Positions 7,831-14,371 of a stretch of DNA of 22,242 nucleotides are shown in pieces. Source of the stretch: Solimonas thermocellulolyticum. Its GTDB lineage: Bacteria; Pseudomonadota; Gammaproteobacteria; Nevskiales; Nevskiaceae. Numbering within the stretch: position 1 is the first letter of the stretch; each line of letters opens with the position of its first letter. The notes below the pieces were generated by a model. It worked only from the letters and a program-made list of their open reading frames with translations. It did no database searches and had not been told where the DNA came from. Both the position numbers and the translations under genes were made by a program. The stretch spans positions 1 to 22,242 of the forward strand of contig NZ_JBEPIJ010000027.1 in NCBI RefSeq assembly GCF_040327995.1, written 5' to 3'.

Positions 7831-8187
7831 ATGAAAGACAAGACTCAGTCCCGTTTGCGCCGCGCGCGGCGTACGCGCGCGCACATTCGCAAGCTCGGCG
7901 CGTATCGGCTGACCGTGCATCGCACGCCGCGTCACATCTATGCACAGATCATCGCGCCGGACGCCGCCCACACCGTCGCCGCAGCGTCGAGCACCGAGAA
8001 AGACCTGGTTGCCGGTCTGACCAGCTCGGGCAACATCGAGGCGGCCAAAAAGATCGGCGCCGCGATCGCCGAGCGCGCCAAGGCCAAGGGCATCAGCAAG
8101 GTCGCGTTCGATCGTAGTGGCTTCAAGTTTCATGGCCGCGTCAAGGCGCTCGCCGAAGCGGCGCGCGAGGCGGGCCTGGAGTTCTGA
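7831..8187 (+). CDS. rplR: 50S ribosomal protein L18
   Basis: 118 residues. L18 binds 5S rRNA together with L5 and L25. Typical parts are RLRRARRTRAHIRKLG at the basic N-terminus, RLTVHRTPRHIYAQII, and the C-terminal FDRSGFKFHGRVKALAEAAREAGLEF. It lies 3 nt from both rplF and rpsE, so translation is probably coupled. Confidence 0.98.
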   Translation: MKDKTQSRLRRARRTRAHIRKLGAYRLTVHRTPRHIYAQIIAPDAAHTVAAASSTEKDLVAGLTSSGNIEAAKKIGAAIAERAKAKGISKVAFDRSGFKFHGRVKALAEAAREAGLEF

Positions 8188-8190
8188 CCT

Positions 8191-8706
8191 ATGGCAAACC
8201 AGATGACTTACGACGAGGCTCAGCCCGGCAGCGAGCTGAAAGAAAAGCTGGTGGCCGTCAACCGTGTGTCCAAGACGGTCAAGGGCGGCAAGCAGTTCGC
8301 GTTCACCGCGCTGACCGTGGTCGGGGACGGCGCCGGTCGTGTCGGCTACGGTTACGGCAAGGCGCGCGAGGTGCCCGCTGCGATCGCCAAGGCGATGGAG
8401 CAGGCGCGCAAGAGCATGGTGACGGTGCCGCTCAAGGGCCTGACCGTGCAGCATGAGATCTGGGGTGCCCATGGCGCGTCGAAGGTTTTCTTGCGCCCAG
8501 CATCCGACGGTACCGGCGTCATTGCCGGTGGCGCGATGCGCGCCGTGTTCGAAGTCGCCGGCGTGCAGAACATCCTCGCCAAGTCGTTCGGTTCGCGCAA
8601 TCCGATCAATCTCGTGCGCGCGACCATGAACGCGCTCACGAAGATGAGTTTGCCTTCCGAGATCGCCGCCAAGCGCGGCAAGACGCTCGAAGAAATTTTG
8701 GGCTAA
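8191..8706 (+). CDS. rpsE: 30S ribosomal protein S5
   Basis: 171 residues. S5 combines a dsRNA-binding-like N-terminal domain with an S5 domain 2-type fold. It takes part in decoding fidelity and mRNA unwinding. Clear markers are VNRVSKTVKGGKQFAFTALTVVGDGAGRVGYGYGKAREVP and the C-terminal SKVFLRPASDGTGVIAGGAMRAV, ending in RGKTLEEILG. The loop around VKGGKQ is where spectinomycin-resistance changes occur in other species. No deviation stands out. Confidence 0.98.
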   Translation: MANQMTYDEAQPGSELKEKLVAVNRVSKTVKGGKQFAFTALTVVGDGAGRVGYGYGKAREVPAAIAKAMEQARKSMVTVPLKGLTVQHEIWGAHGASKVFLRPASDGTGVIAGGAMRAVFEVAGVQNILAKSFGSRNPINLVRATMNALTKMSLPSEIAAKRGKTLEEILG

Positions 8707-8726
8707 GACAACTTCAGGAACTGGTC

Positions 8727-8915
8727 ATGTCCGAGACCAAGCAGATCAAGCTCACGCTGGTGCGCAGCCTCGCTAAGAAGCTGAAGGACCACCAGGCCTG
8801 CGTTCGCGGCCTCGGCCTGCGACGCATGCATCAGAGCGTCGTCGTTGCCGCCACGCCCGAGAACCTGGGCATGGTGCGCAAGGCGTCGTACCTGCTCAAG
8901 ATTGAAGAGCTCTGA
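8727..8915 (+). CDS. rpmD: 50S ribosomal protein L30
   Basis: 62 residues, standard for bacterial L30. The pattern KLTLVRSLAKKLKDHQACVRGLGLRRMHQSV, with a C-terminal GMVRKASYLLKIEEL, is characteristic of the small ferredoxin-like fold. It lies 20 nt after rpsE and 24 nt before rplO, the usual spc order. Confidence 0.97.
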   Translation: MSETKQIKLTLVRSLAKKLKDHQACVRGLGLRRMHQSVVVAATPENLGMVRKASYLLKIEEL

Positions 8916-8939
8916 CGGGGGCTCGTGGGAACGCAAGCG

Positions 8940-9374
8940 ATGAAACTCAACACCATCAAGCCAGCCAAAGGCGCGAAGAAGACTCGTACCCGTGTCGGCC
9001 GCGGTATCGGCTCGGGCCTGGGCAAGACGGCGGGTCGTGGCCACAAGGGTCAGCACGCGCGAAAAGGCGGCTACAACAAGCTCGGCTTCGAGGGCGGCCA
9101 GATGCCGATCCAGCGGCGCCTGCCCAAGCGCGGCTTCAAGTCGCCGATCAAGTCGCTGACCGCCGAAGTGCGCCTGTCGGAGTTGCAGAAGATGAAGGCC
9201 GACACCATCGACCTGACGACGCTCAAGGCCGAGGGTGTCGTGGGCGCCCACGTGCTCTCCGCCAAGGTCATCAAGTCTGGCGAGCTGACGCGTAAGCTCA
9301 CGCTCAAGGGCCTGCTCGTGACCAAGGGTGCGCGCGAAGTCATCGCCGCAACCGGCGGCAGCATCAAGGAATAG
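8940..9374 (+). CDS. rplO: 50S ribosomal protein L15
   Basis: 144 residues from the ATG at 8940, exactly the E. coli length. L15 is a late-assembly 23S rRNA-binding protein. The glycine- and arginine-rich N-terminal tail RVGRGIGSGLGKTAGRGHKGQ and FEGGQMPIQRRLPKRGF are diagnostic. An in-frame GTG at 8925 would add five residues. I prefer the ATG because it reproduces the family N-terminus MKLNTIKPA and GGGA lies ahead of it. Confidence 0.97.
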   Translation: MKLNTIKPAKGAKKTRTRVGRGIGSGLGKTAGRGHKGQHARKGGYNKLGFEGGQMPIQRRLPKRGFKSPIKSLTAEVRLSELQKMKADTIDLTTLKAEGVVGAHVLSAKVIKSGELTRKLTLKGLLVTKGAREVIAATGGSIKE

Positions 9375-9416
9375 GGCGTCGCGACATTTCGCAGCGCCTA
9401 AGACCACAGAGCAAGC

Positions 9417-10760
9417 ATGGCCAAGACCCCAGGAATGCCTTCCGGCTCGATGATGCCGGATCTGAGCAAGATCGGCGAGGTGAAGGATCGCCTGCTGTTC
9501 CTGCTGGGCGCCATCATCGTGTTCCGCATTGGCAGCTTCATCCCGGTGCCGGGCATCGACCCCGAGCAGCTCGCGCAGCTGTTCGACCAGAGCCGGGGCA
9601 CGATCCTGGACATGTTCAACATGTTCTCCGGCGGCGCGCTCGAGCGTCTGTCGATCTTTGCGCTAGGCGTGATGCCGTATATCTCGGCGAGCATCATCGT
9701 GCAGCTGATGACCGCCGTGGTGCCGCAGCTCAAGGAGCTGAAGAAAGAAGGCGAGTCCGGCCGGCGCCAGATCACCAAGTACACGCGATACGGAACCCTG
9801 GCGCTGGCGATCTTCCAGTCCTTCGGTGCCGCGCTTGCGTTGCAGCGATCCGGGATCGCGATCTCGCCGGGCTTTGCGTTCCTGTTCACGGCGATCGTGA
9901 GCCTGGTCACCGGCACCATGTTTCTGATGTGGCTCGGTGAGCAGATCACCGAGCGCGGCATCGGCAACGGCATCTCGATGATCATCTTTGCGGGCATCGT
10001 CGCGGGCTTTCCGCGCGCGATGGCATCGACGACACAGCTCGTCAGCGAAGGCTCGCTCAGCGCCTTCACCGTCATGGTCGTGTTGCTGCTCGTCGTGCTG
10101 GTGACTTGGGGCGTGGTCTACGTCGAGCGCGCGCAGCGCCGCATCCCGGTGCACCATGCGCGTCGCCAGCAGGGACGCAAGGTGTTTGCCGCGCAGACGC
10201 AGCACCTTCCGCTGAAGATCAACATGTCCGGCGTGATCCCGCCGATCTTCGCCTCGTCGCTGATCCTGTTCCCGGCGTCGCTGGTGCAGTTCTTCGGCGA
10301 TGAGGGCTCGGGCGGCGTGTTGCAGCGCATCTCCAACGCGCTGGCGCCGGGGCAGCCGCTGTACACGCTGCTGTACGGTCTGTTGATCGTGTTCTTCTGC
10401 TTCTTCTACACCGCCTTGGTGTTCGATTCGCGCGACACCGCCGACAACCTGAAGAAGTCGGGCGCCTTCATTCCGGGGGTACGTCCCGGCGCGAACACCG
10501 CGCGCTACATCGACCAGGTACTCACGCGCCTGACGGTGATCGGCTCGATCTATATCCTCGCCGTGTGTCTGGCCCCGGAAGTGATGCGCTCGTTTGTGCC
10601 GAGCATTCCGTTCTACTTCGGCGGCACCTCGCTGCTGATTACGGTCGTGGTGGTCATGGACTTCATGGCGCAGTTGCAGGCGCACCTGATGTCGCACCAG
10701 TACGAAGGCCTGCTCAAGAAGGCCAACCTCAAGACGTTGGGCAGCACGCCGGGGCGTTGA
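9417..10760 (+). CDS. secY: Preprotein translocase subunit SecY
   Basis: 447 residues, usual length. SecY is the channel of the Sec translocon in the inner membrane and works with SecE, SecG and SecA. Ten hydrophobic helices can be traced. Typical segments are IPVPGIDPEQL in the first periplasmic region, MFNMFSGGALERLSIFALGVMPYISASI (plug and TM2), GEQITERGIGNGISMIIFAGIV, and RQQGRKVFAAQTQHLPLKINMSGVIPPIF before TM7. The tail MSHQYEGLLKKANLK resembles Xanthomonadales SecY (from memory). A 42-nt spacer with a weak imperfect hairpin precedes it. Confidence 0.98.
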   Translation: MAKTPGMPSGSMMPDLSKIGEVKDRLLFLLGAIIVFRIGSFIPVPGIDPEQLAQLFDQSRGTILDMFNMFSGGALERLSIFALGVMPYISASIIVQLMTAVVPQLKELKKEGESGRRQITKYTRYGTLALAIFQSFGAALALQRSGIAISPGFAFLFTAIVSLVTGTMFLMWLGEQITERGIGNGISMIIFAGIVAGFPRAMASTTQLVSEGSLSAFTVMVVLLLVVLVTWGVVYVERAQRRIPVHHARRQQGRKVFAAQTQHLPLKINMSGVIPPIFASSLILFPASLVQFFGDEGSGGVLQRISNALAPGQPLYTLLYGLLIVFFCFFYTALVFDSRDTADNLKKSGAFIPGVRPGANTARYIDQVLTRLTVIGSIYILAVCLAPEVMRSFVPSIPFYFGGTSLLITVVVVMDFMAQLQAHLMSHQYEGLLKKANLKTLGSTPGR

Positions 10761-10798
10761 TCCCGCCGGACTGCCGATCACCTCAACGAGACATAGCG

Positions 10799-10912
10799 AT
10801 GAAAGTCCGTACTTCCGTCAAGAAGATGTGCCGCAACTGCAAGGTCGTGCGACGCAACGGCGTCGTACGCGTGCTGTGCACCGACCCCCGCCACAAACAG
10901 CGGCAGGGGTGA
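10799..10912 (+). CDS. rpmJ: 50S ribosomal protein L36, zinc-binding (C+) form
   Basis: 37 residues: MKVRTSVKKMC, with C11, C14, C27 and H32 forming the CxxC...CxxxxH zinc site of the C+ form. L36 is a small late-assembly protein near 23S rRNA domains II, V and VI. It lies 38 nt after secY and is the last gene of the spc group. An open frame running in from secY is a shadow. The zinc-free S14 and zinc-binding L36 occur together here, so only L36 would be a candidate for zinc-dependent replacement by a paralogue elsewhere. Confidence 0.97.
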   Translation: MKVRTSVKKMCRNCKVVRRNGVVRVLCTDPRHKQRQG

Positions 10913-11051
10913 TGGGCCGCGCTCGCCAAGCCCCGGTGGGGCTCCGCGCGAAGCATCTCGGGCGGCCGAGGGTGGCCGCCCACGGCTCAACTGGAGGGGA
11001 CAGGGTCCCGCCAGGGACGGCCAGCACGAACCGACTGAAAGTCGGCACGGA
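10913..11051 (+). other. Hairpin-rich spacer between rpmJ and rpsM
   Basis: Within the 208-nt gap no gene is apparent, but short perfect inverted repeats are packed in its first part. They are AGCCCC/GGGGCT (10929-10934 with 10938-10943), GGGCGGCC/GGCCGCCC (10960-10967 with 10974-10981), GGGAC/GTCCC (10997-11001 with 11005-11009), which competes with GTCCC/GGGAC (11005-11009 with 11014-11018), and CCGACT/AGTCGG (11031-11036 with 11040-11045). None is followed by a T run, so this is not an obvious intrinsic terminator. It would be the 3' untranslated region of the spc transcript. Confidence 0.6.
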
Positions 11052-11080
11052 TTGAACGATTCATCAACATTTACTACAAT
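11052..11080 (+). promoter_or_regulatory. Sigma70-type promoter of the alpha operon
   Basis: TTGAAC (11052-11057), a 17-nt spacer, and TACAAT (11075-11080) match the sigma70 consensus at 4/6 and 5/6 with ideal spacing. Transcription would start near 11087, giving a leader of about 34 nt before rpsM. That leader contains a small hairpin, CGACT/AGTCG (11097-11101 with 11105-11109), directly ahead of the Shine-Dalgarno GAGGG (11109-11113). The hexamers lie in the only AT-rich patch of the spacer, which supports the call. Confidence 0.75.
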
Positions 11081-11120
11081 GCGCGGCTTTTCCGCGCGAC
11101 TTAGAGTCGAGGGTTGCACA

Positions 11121-11492
11121 ATGGCACGTATTGCGGGCGTCAACATCCCGGATCGCAAGCACGCCGTGATCGCCTTGCGGTCGATCTACGGCATCGGCGC
11201 CACGCGCGCCAAGAAGATCTGTGCCGCCGCCGGCGTCAATCCGGCCGCGCAGATCCGCAGTTTGACCGAGGGCGAGCTCGAAGCCTTGCGTGCCGAGGTC
11301 GCCAAGTACGTCGTCGAGGGTGATCTGCGCCGCGAGGTGTCGATGAGCATCAAGCGCCTGATCGACCTCGGCTGCTACCGCGGGCTGCGCCACCGCCGCG
11401 GTTTGCCGGTGCGCGGCCAGCGTACCCGCACCAATGCCCGCACCCGCAAGGGCCCGCGCCGCGCGAGCATCGCCGGCAAGAAGAAAGCGTAA
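11121..11492 (+). CDS. rpsM: 30S ribosomal protein S13
   Basis: 123 residues from the ATG at 11121. S13 sits in the 30S head and contacts the P-site tRNA and 50S bridges. It begins MARIAGVNIPDRKHAVIALRSIYGIG (helix-hairpin region) and ends in the basic tail HRRGLPVRGQRTRTNARTRKGPRR. An in-frame ATG at 11052 would place the start inside the promoter and add 23 unrelated residues, so it is rejected. First gene of the alpha operon. Confidence 0.97.
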   Translation: MARIAGVNIPDRKHAVIALRSIYGIGATRAKKICAAAGVNPAAQIRSLTEGELEALRAEVAKYVVEGDLRREVSMSIKRLIDLGCYRGLRHRRGLPVRGQRTRTNARTRKGPRRASIAGKKKA

Positions 11493-11516
11493 GTCGAGGA
11501 TTTCGGACTCAAGACC

Positions 11517-11915
11517 ATGGCCAGCCCGTCCGCCACCCCCACAGCCAAGCGCAAGAAGGTCAAGAAGAACGTCACCGATGCGGTGGCGCACATTCATGCC
11601 TCCTTCAACAACACGATCGTGCTGATCACCGACCGCCAGGGCAACACGCTGTCCTGGAGCACGGCCGGCGCCGCCGGCTTCAAGGGCTCACGCAAGTCCA
11701 CCCCGTTCGCCGCGCAGGTCGCCGCCGACAAGGCCGCCCAGGCTGCGGCCGAGCATGGCGTGAAGAGCGTCGAGGTGCGTGTGAAGGGCCCCGGTCCGGG
11801 GCGCGAATCGGCGGTACGCGCACTCAACGCCGCCGGGTTCAAGGTCACCAGCATCACCGACGTGACGCCGATTCCGCACAACGGCTGCCGCCCGGCCAAG
11901 CGCCGCCGCGTCTAA
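11517..11915 (+). CDS. rpsK: 30S ribosomal protein S11
   Basis: 132 residues. S11 forms the 30S platform and interacts with S18 and S21 around the mRNA exit. Strong family blocks are VAHIHASFNNTIVLITDRQGN, FKGSRKSTPFAAQVAAD, VKGPGPGRESAVRALNAAGF and the invariant end DVTPIPHNGCRPAKRRRV. It starts 24 nt after rpsM. Confidence 0.98.
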   Translation: MASPSATPTAKRKKVKKNVTDAVAHIHASFNNTIVLITDRQGNTLSWSTAGAAGFKGSRKSTPFAAQVAADKAAQAAAEHGVKSVEVRVKGPGPGRESAVRALNAAGFKVTSITDVTPIPHNGCRPAKRRRV

Positions 11916-11931
11916 AGGCGAGGATATCATC

Positions 11932-12552
11932 ATGGCACGTTATATCGGACCCAAGTGCAAGCTCTCGCGCCGCGCCGGCACCGACCTGCTGCTCAAGTCG
12001 CGCGCACGCGCGATCGACAGCAAGTGCAACATGGAGACCCGCCCGGGTCAGCATGGTGCCGCCAAGACCCGCTTGTCGGATTACGCACTCCAGTTGCGTG
12101 AGAAACAGAAGCTCAAGCAGATGTACGGGGTGCTCGAACGCCAGTTCCGCAACTACTACAGGAAGGCCGCCTCGAAGAAGGGCTCGACCGGTCTGATCCT
12201 GCTGCAGCTGTTGGAGTCGCGGCTGGACAACGTCGTCTACCGCATGGGCTTCTCGCGTACCCGCGCCGAGGCACGTCAGCTCGTCACCCACAAAGGCATT
12301 CTGGTCAACGGCAAGTCGGTCAACATCCCGTCGTATCAGGTCCAGGTGGGCGATGTGGTCGAGGTGCGCGAGGCGGCGCGCAACCAGACCCGTATCGCCG
12401 AGGCGATGTCGATCGCCGCGCAGGTCGGCTTGCCGGAGTGGATGGAAGTCGACGAGAAGGGGCTCAAGGGCACGTTCAAAGCCGTGCCCACGCGCGATCA
12501 GATCGTGCCGGACATCAACGAGCAGCTGGTCGTCGAGTTGTACTCGAAATAA
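11932..12552 (+). CDS. rpsD: 30S ribosomal protein S4
   Basis: 206 residues, as in E. coli. S4 initiates 30S assembly, and in E. coli it represses the alpha operon by binding the rpsM leader. It starts MARYIGPKCKLSRRAGTD, has PGQHGAAKTRLSDYALQLREKQK and ERQFRNYY, and an S4 RNA-binding domain around RLDNVVYRMGFSRTRAEARQLVTHKGILVNGK. It ends INEQLVVELYSK. It lacks the four-cysteine zinc cluster of the C+ form. The N-terminus resembles Xanthomonas S4 as I recall it. Confidence 0.98.
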   Translation: MARYIGPKCKLSRRAGTDLLLKSRARAIDSKCNMETRPGQHGAAKTRLSDYALQLREKQKLKQMYGVLERQFRNYYRKAASKKGSTGLILLQLLESRLDNVVYRMGFSRTRAEARQLVTHKGILVNGKSVNIPSYQVQVGDVVEVREAARNQTRIAEAMSIAAQVGLPEWMEVDEKGLKGTFKAVPTRDQIVPDINEQLVVELYSK

Positions 12553-12560
12553 GGTCGTTG

Positions 12561-12613
12561 CTGCCTCGGGGCGCAAGGGCAGTTTTTCGCTCGTCCGCGC
12601 AGACGCGGACGAG
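12561..12613 (+). other. Terminator-like hairpin plus strong hairpin in the rpsD-rpoA spacer
   Basis: The spacer is 135 nt. CTGCC (12561-12565) pairs with GGCAG (12578-12582) and is followed by five T (12583-12587), a weak intrinsic-terminator shape with a 12-nt loop. Immediately after comes a perfect 10-bp stem CTCGTCCGCG/CGCGGACGAG (12590-12599 with 12604-12613) with the loop CAGA and no T run. No promoter is evident before rpoA. The structures could attenuate, stabilise or process the mRNA (inference). Confidence 0.55.
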
Positions 12614-12687
12614 GCCGCGGGTTCGGGCCGACACTGTGCGCGGCTCGATTCGCGGGGGTCAGTTCATCGCTTTACGCGAGGTCATAC

Positions 12688-13668
12688 ATGCAGAACGTCA
12701 TTGCCGATCTTCTCAAGCCGCGCCAGGTCGACGTCGAAACCCTGTCGGCCAACCGCGCGCGCATCACGCTCGAGCCCATGGAGCGCGGTTTCGGCCACAC
12801 GCTGGGCAATGCGCTGCGCCGTATCCTGCTGTCGTCGATCCCGGGCGCGGCCGTCACCGAGGTGCAAATCGAGGGCGTCGTGCATGAGTACAGCGCGATC
12901 GACGGCGTGCAGGAGGACGTGCTCGACATCCTGTTGAACATCAAGAACATCGCCGTGCGGCTGAACGCGCGCGAGGAAGCCACGCTGCGTCTGGAAAAGA
13001 GCGGCAAAGGCGTGGTCACCGCAGCCGACATCACGCTGGATCACGACGTCGAGATCGTCAATCCGGATCTGGTGATCGCCCACCTGACCGGCGGCAAGCT
13101 CAACGCCTCGCTCAAGGTGACCCGTGGCCGTGGCTACGTGCCGGCGGCCAGTGCGACGCGTGACGAGGACGGGCGCGGCATCGGCGTGCTCAAGCTGGAC
13201 GCGTCCTACAGCCCGGTGCGCCGTGTCAGCTACAGCGTCGAGCGCGCACGCGTCGCGCAGCGCACCGATCTCGACAAGCTCATCCTCGACGTCGACACCA
13301 ACGGCAGCATCGATGCCGCCGAGGCGGTGCGGCTGGCGGCGCGCATCCTGCGCGATCAGCTCGCGGTGTTCGTCGACCTCGAAGCCGAGGCGGCGCAGTC
13401 CGCCGCCGCGCCGGGCAAGAAGGAGCTGTCGCCCATCCTGTTCCGCCCGATCGACGACCTCGAACTTACCGTGCGTTCGGCCAACTGTCTCAAGGCCGAG
13501 AACATCTACTACATCGGCGATCTGGTGCAGCGCACCGAGATGGAGCTGATGAAGACGCCGAACCTTGGCAAGAAGTCGCTCAACGAGATCAAGGAAGCGC
13601 TCAAGTCGCACGAGCTCGAACTGGGCATGAAGCTCGACAACTGGTCGTCGCCGAAGGTCTCGGTCTAA
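12688..13668 (+). CDS. rpoA: DNA-directed RNA polymerase subunit alpha
   Basis: 326 residues. The alpha dimer nucleates RNA polymerase assembly, and its C-terminal domain touches UP elements and activators. The N-terminal domain has RGFGHTLGNALRRILLSSIPG, with R45 (E. coli numbering R45, assembly). The linker (about 232-248) is Ala-rich, and the C-terminal domain has LELTVRSANCLKAENIYYIGDLV. R263, N266 and C267 correspond to E. coli R265, N268 and C269 of the DNA-contact surface. GAGG lies 6 nt before the ATG. The gene stands unusually far (135 nt) from rpsD. Confidence 0.98.
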   Translation: MQNVIADLLKPRQVDVETLSANRARITLEPMERGFGHTLGNALRRILLSSIPGAAVTEVQIEGVVHEYSAIDGVQEDVLDILLNIKNIAVRLNAREEATLRLEKSGKGVVTAADITLDHDVEIVNPDLVIAHLTGGKLNASLKVTRGRGYVPAASATRDEDGRGIGVLKLDASYSPVRRVSYSVERARVAQRTDLDKLILDVDTNGSIDAAEAVRLAARILRDQLAVFVDLEAEAAQSAAAPGKKELSPILFRPIDDLELTVRSANCLKAENIYYIGDLVQRTEMELMKTPNLGKKSLNEIKEALKSHELELGMKLDNWSSPKVSV

Positions 13669-13673
13669 AAGCA

Positions 13674-13762
13674 TTTTCCAGTCGATGGTTTCCAGTTCCC
13701 GGAACGAGAGCCGGGCTGGAAGCGGGAGTACTGGAAGCTGGAAAACTGGAAACTGGAAACTG
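13674..13762 (+). repeat. CTGGAA heptad repeats with inverted copies, between rpoA and rplQ
   Basis: The 3' part holds 7-nt units of the form (A/G)CTGGAA starting at 13730, 13737, 13745 and 13752, with a partial unit at 13759, one extra A interrupting the phase, and an isolated unit at 13715. The 5' part holds inverted copies. TTTTCCAG (13674-13681) is the reverse complement of 13738-13745, and GTTTCCAGTT (13688-13697) is the reverse complement of 13744-13753 and 13751-13760 is a second match. CCCGG/CCGGG (13698-13702 with 13711-13715) can form a nested stem. The transcript could fold into one long imperfect hairpin just before rplQ. Confidence 0.8.
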
Positions 13763-13772
13763 AGTTGAAGCC

Positions 13773-14174
13773 ATGCGTCACAAGATTGCAGGCCGCACGT
13801 TCGGCCGTACCAGCGCCCATCGCAAGGCGACGATGCAGGCCATCGCCGTGGCCCTGCTCAAGCACGAGCTGATCAAGACCACACTCCCCAAGGCCAAGGA
13901 GCTGCGTCGCTTCGCCGAGCCCTTAATCACGCGCGCCAAGCAAGATTCCGTGCACAACCGGCGTATCGCATTCGCGCGACTGCGCGACCGCGACGCGGTG
14001 CAGAAGCTGTTCACCGAGCTGGGACCGCGCTACAAGGCGCGCCCGGGCGGCTATCTGCGCATCCTGCGCTGCGGGTTTCGCGCCGGAGACGATGCGCCGA
14101 TGGCCTTCGTCGAGCTGGTCGACCGCAGCGCCGGCAAGACCGAGGCGGGCGAGCGGACGGCTGCGACGGCCTGA
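13773..14174 (+). CDS. rplQ: 50S ribosomal protein L17
   Basis: 133 residues. L17 lies near the tunnel exit. The N-terminal block MRHKIAGRTFGRTSAHRKATMQAIAVALLKHE and TTLPKAKELRRFAEPLIT are diagnostic, and GGYLRILRCGFRAGDDAPMAFVELVD closes the conserved core. A short polar tail (KTEAGERTAATA) follows. It is the last gene of the alpha operon, 104 nt after rpoA across the heptad repeats, with no strong Shine-Dalgarno in front. Confidence 0.98.
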   Translation: MRHKIAGRTFGRTSAHRKATMQAIAVALLKHELIKTTLPKAKELRRFAEPLITRAKQDSVHNRRIAFARLRDRDAVQKLFTELGPRYKARPGGYLRILRCGFRAGDDAPMAFVELVDRSAGKTEAGERTAATA

Positions 14175-14202
14175 CGAGGCATCATCTCCAGGCAGGATAC
14201 GA

Positions 14203-14230
14203 AACGGGCGCCTTCGGGGCGCCCGTTCTC
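14203..14230 (+). terminator. Intrinsic terminator after rplQ
   Basis: A perfect 10-bp stem AACGGGCGCC/GGCGCCCGTT (14203-14212 with 14218-14227) has the loop TTCGG and a short T/C tail. It lies 29 nt after the rplQ stop and closes the ribosomal block. Read on the minus strand the same stem is followed by TTTCG, so it may also stop transcription coming from pldA. Confidence 0.88.
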
Positions 14231-14371
14231 ATCTGGATGGATGCAGTGTGAGGACGTTCGGCAGGGCATTGCGCCCGCCGATGATGTCCGTGCGGCACTG
14301 CGCCTGCACACGCCGCCCTTGGAACGCCGTCTGCCCAGCTTCTTGGGTCGGCATCGCGGCGCCGCGGCCAT

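Noticed and set aside
9375..9416. Terminator between rplO and secY
   Set aside because: The inverted repeat GGCG..CGCC has central mismatches and no T run, so it is not a credible terminator.
10913..11051. tRNA or known small RNA in the rpmJ-rpsM gap
   Set aside because: No cloverleaf, T-loop sequence or CCA-type acceptor could be assembled from the hairpins.
11052..11120. Longer S13 with a start at 11052
   Set aside because: The ATG overlaps the -35 element of a good promoter, and the added residues do not belong to the S13 family.
13715..13762. CRISPR-like array
   Set aside because: Units are 7 nt with no spacers, and no cas genes are present. It is a simple tandem repeat.
14051..14371. 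Minus-strand small gene between rplQ and pldA
   Set aside because: It overlaps rplQ and the terminator, has arbitrary composition, and has no ribosome binding site. Apart from the terminator I see nothing in 14231-14371.
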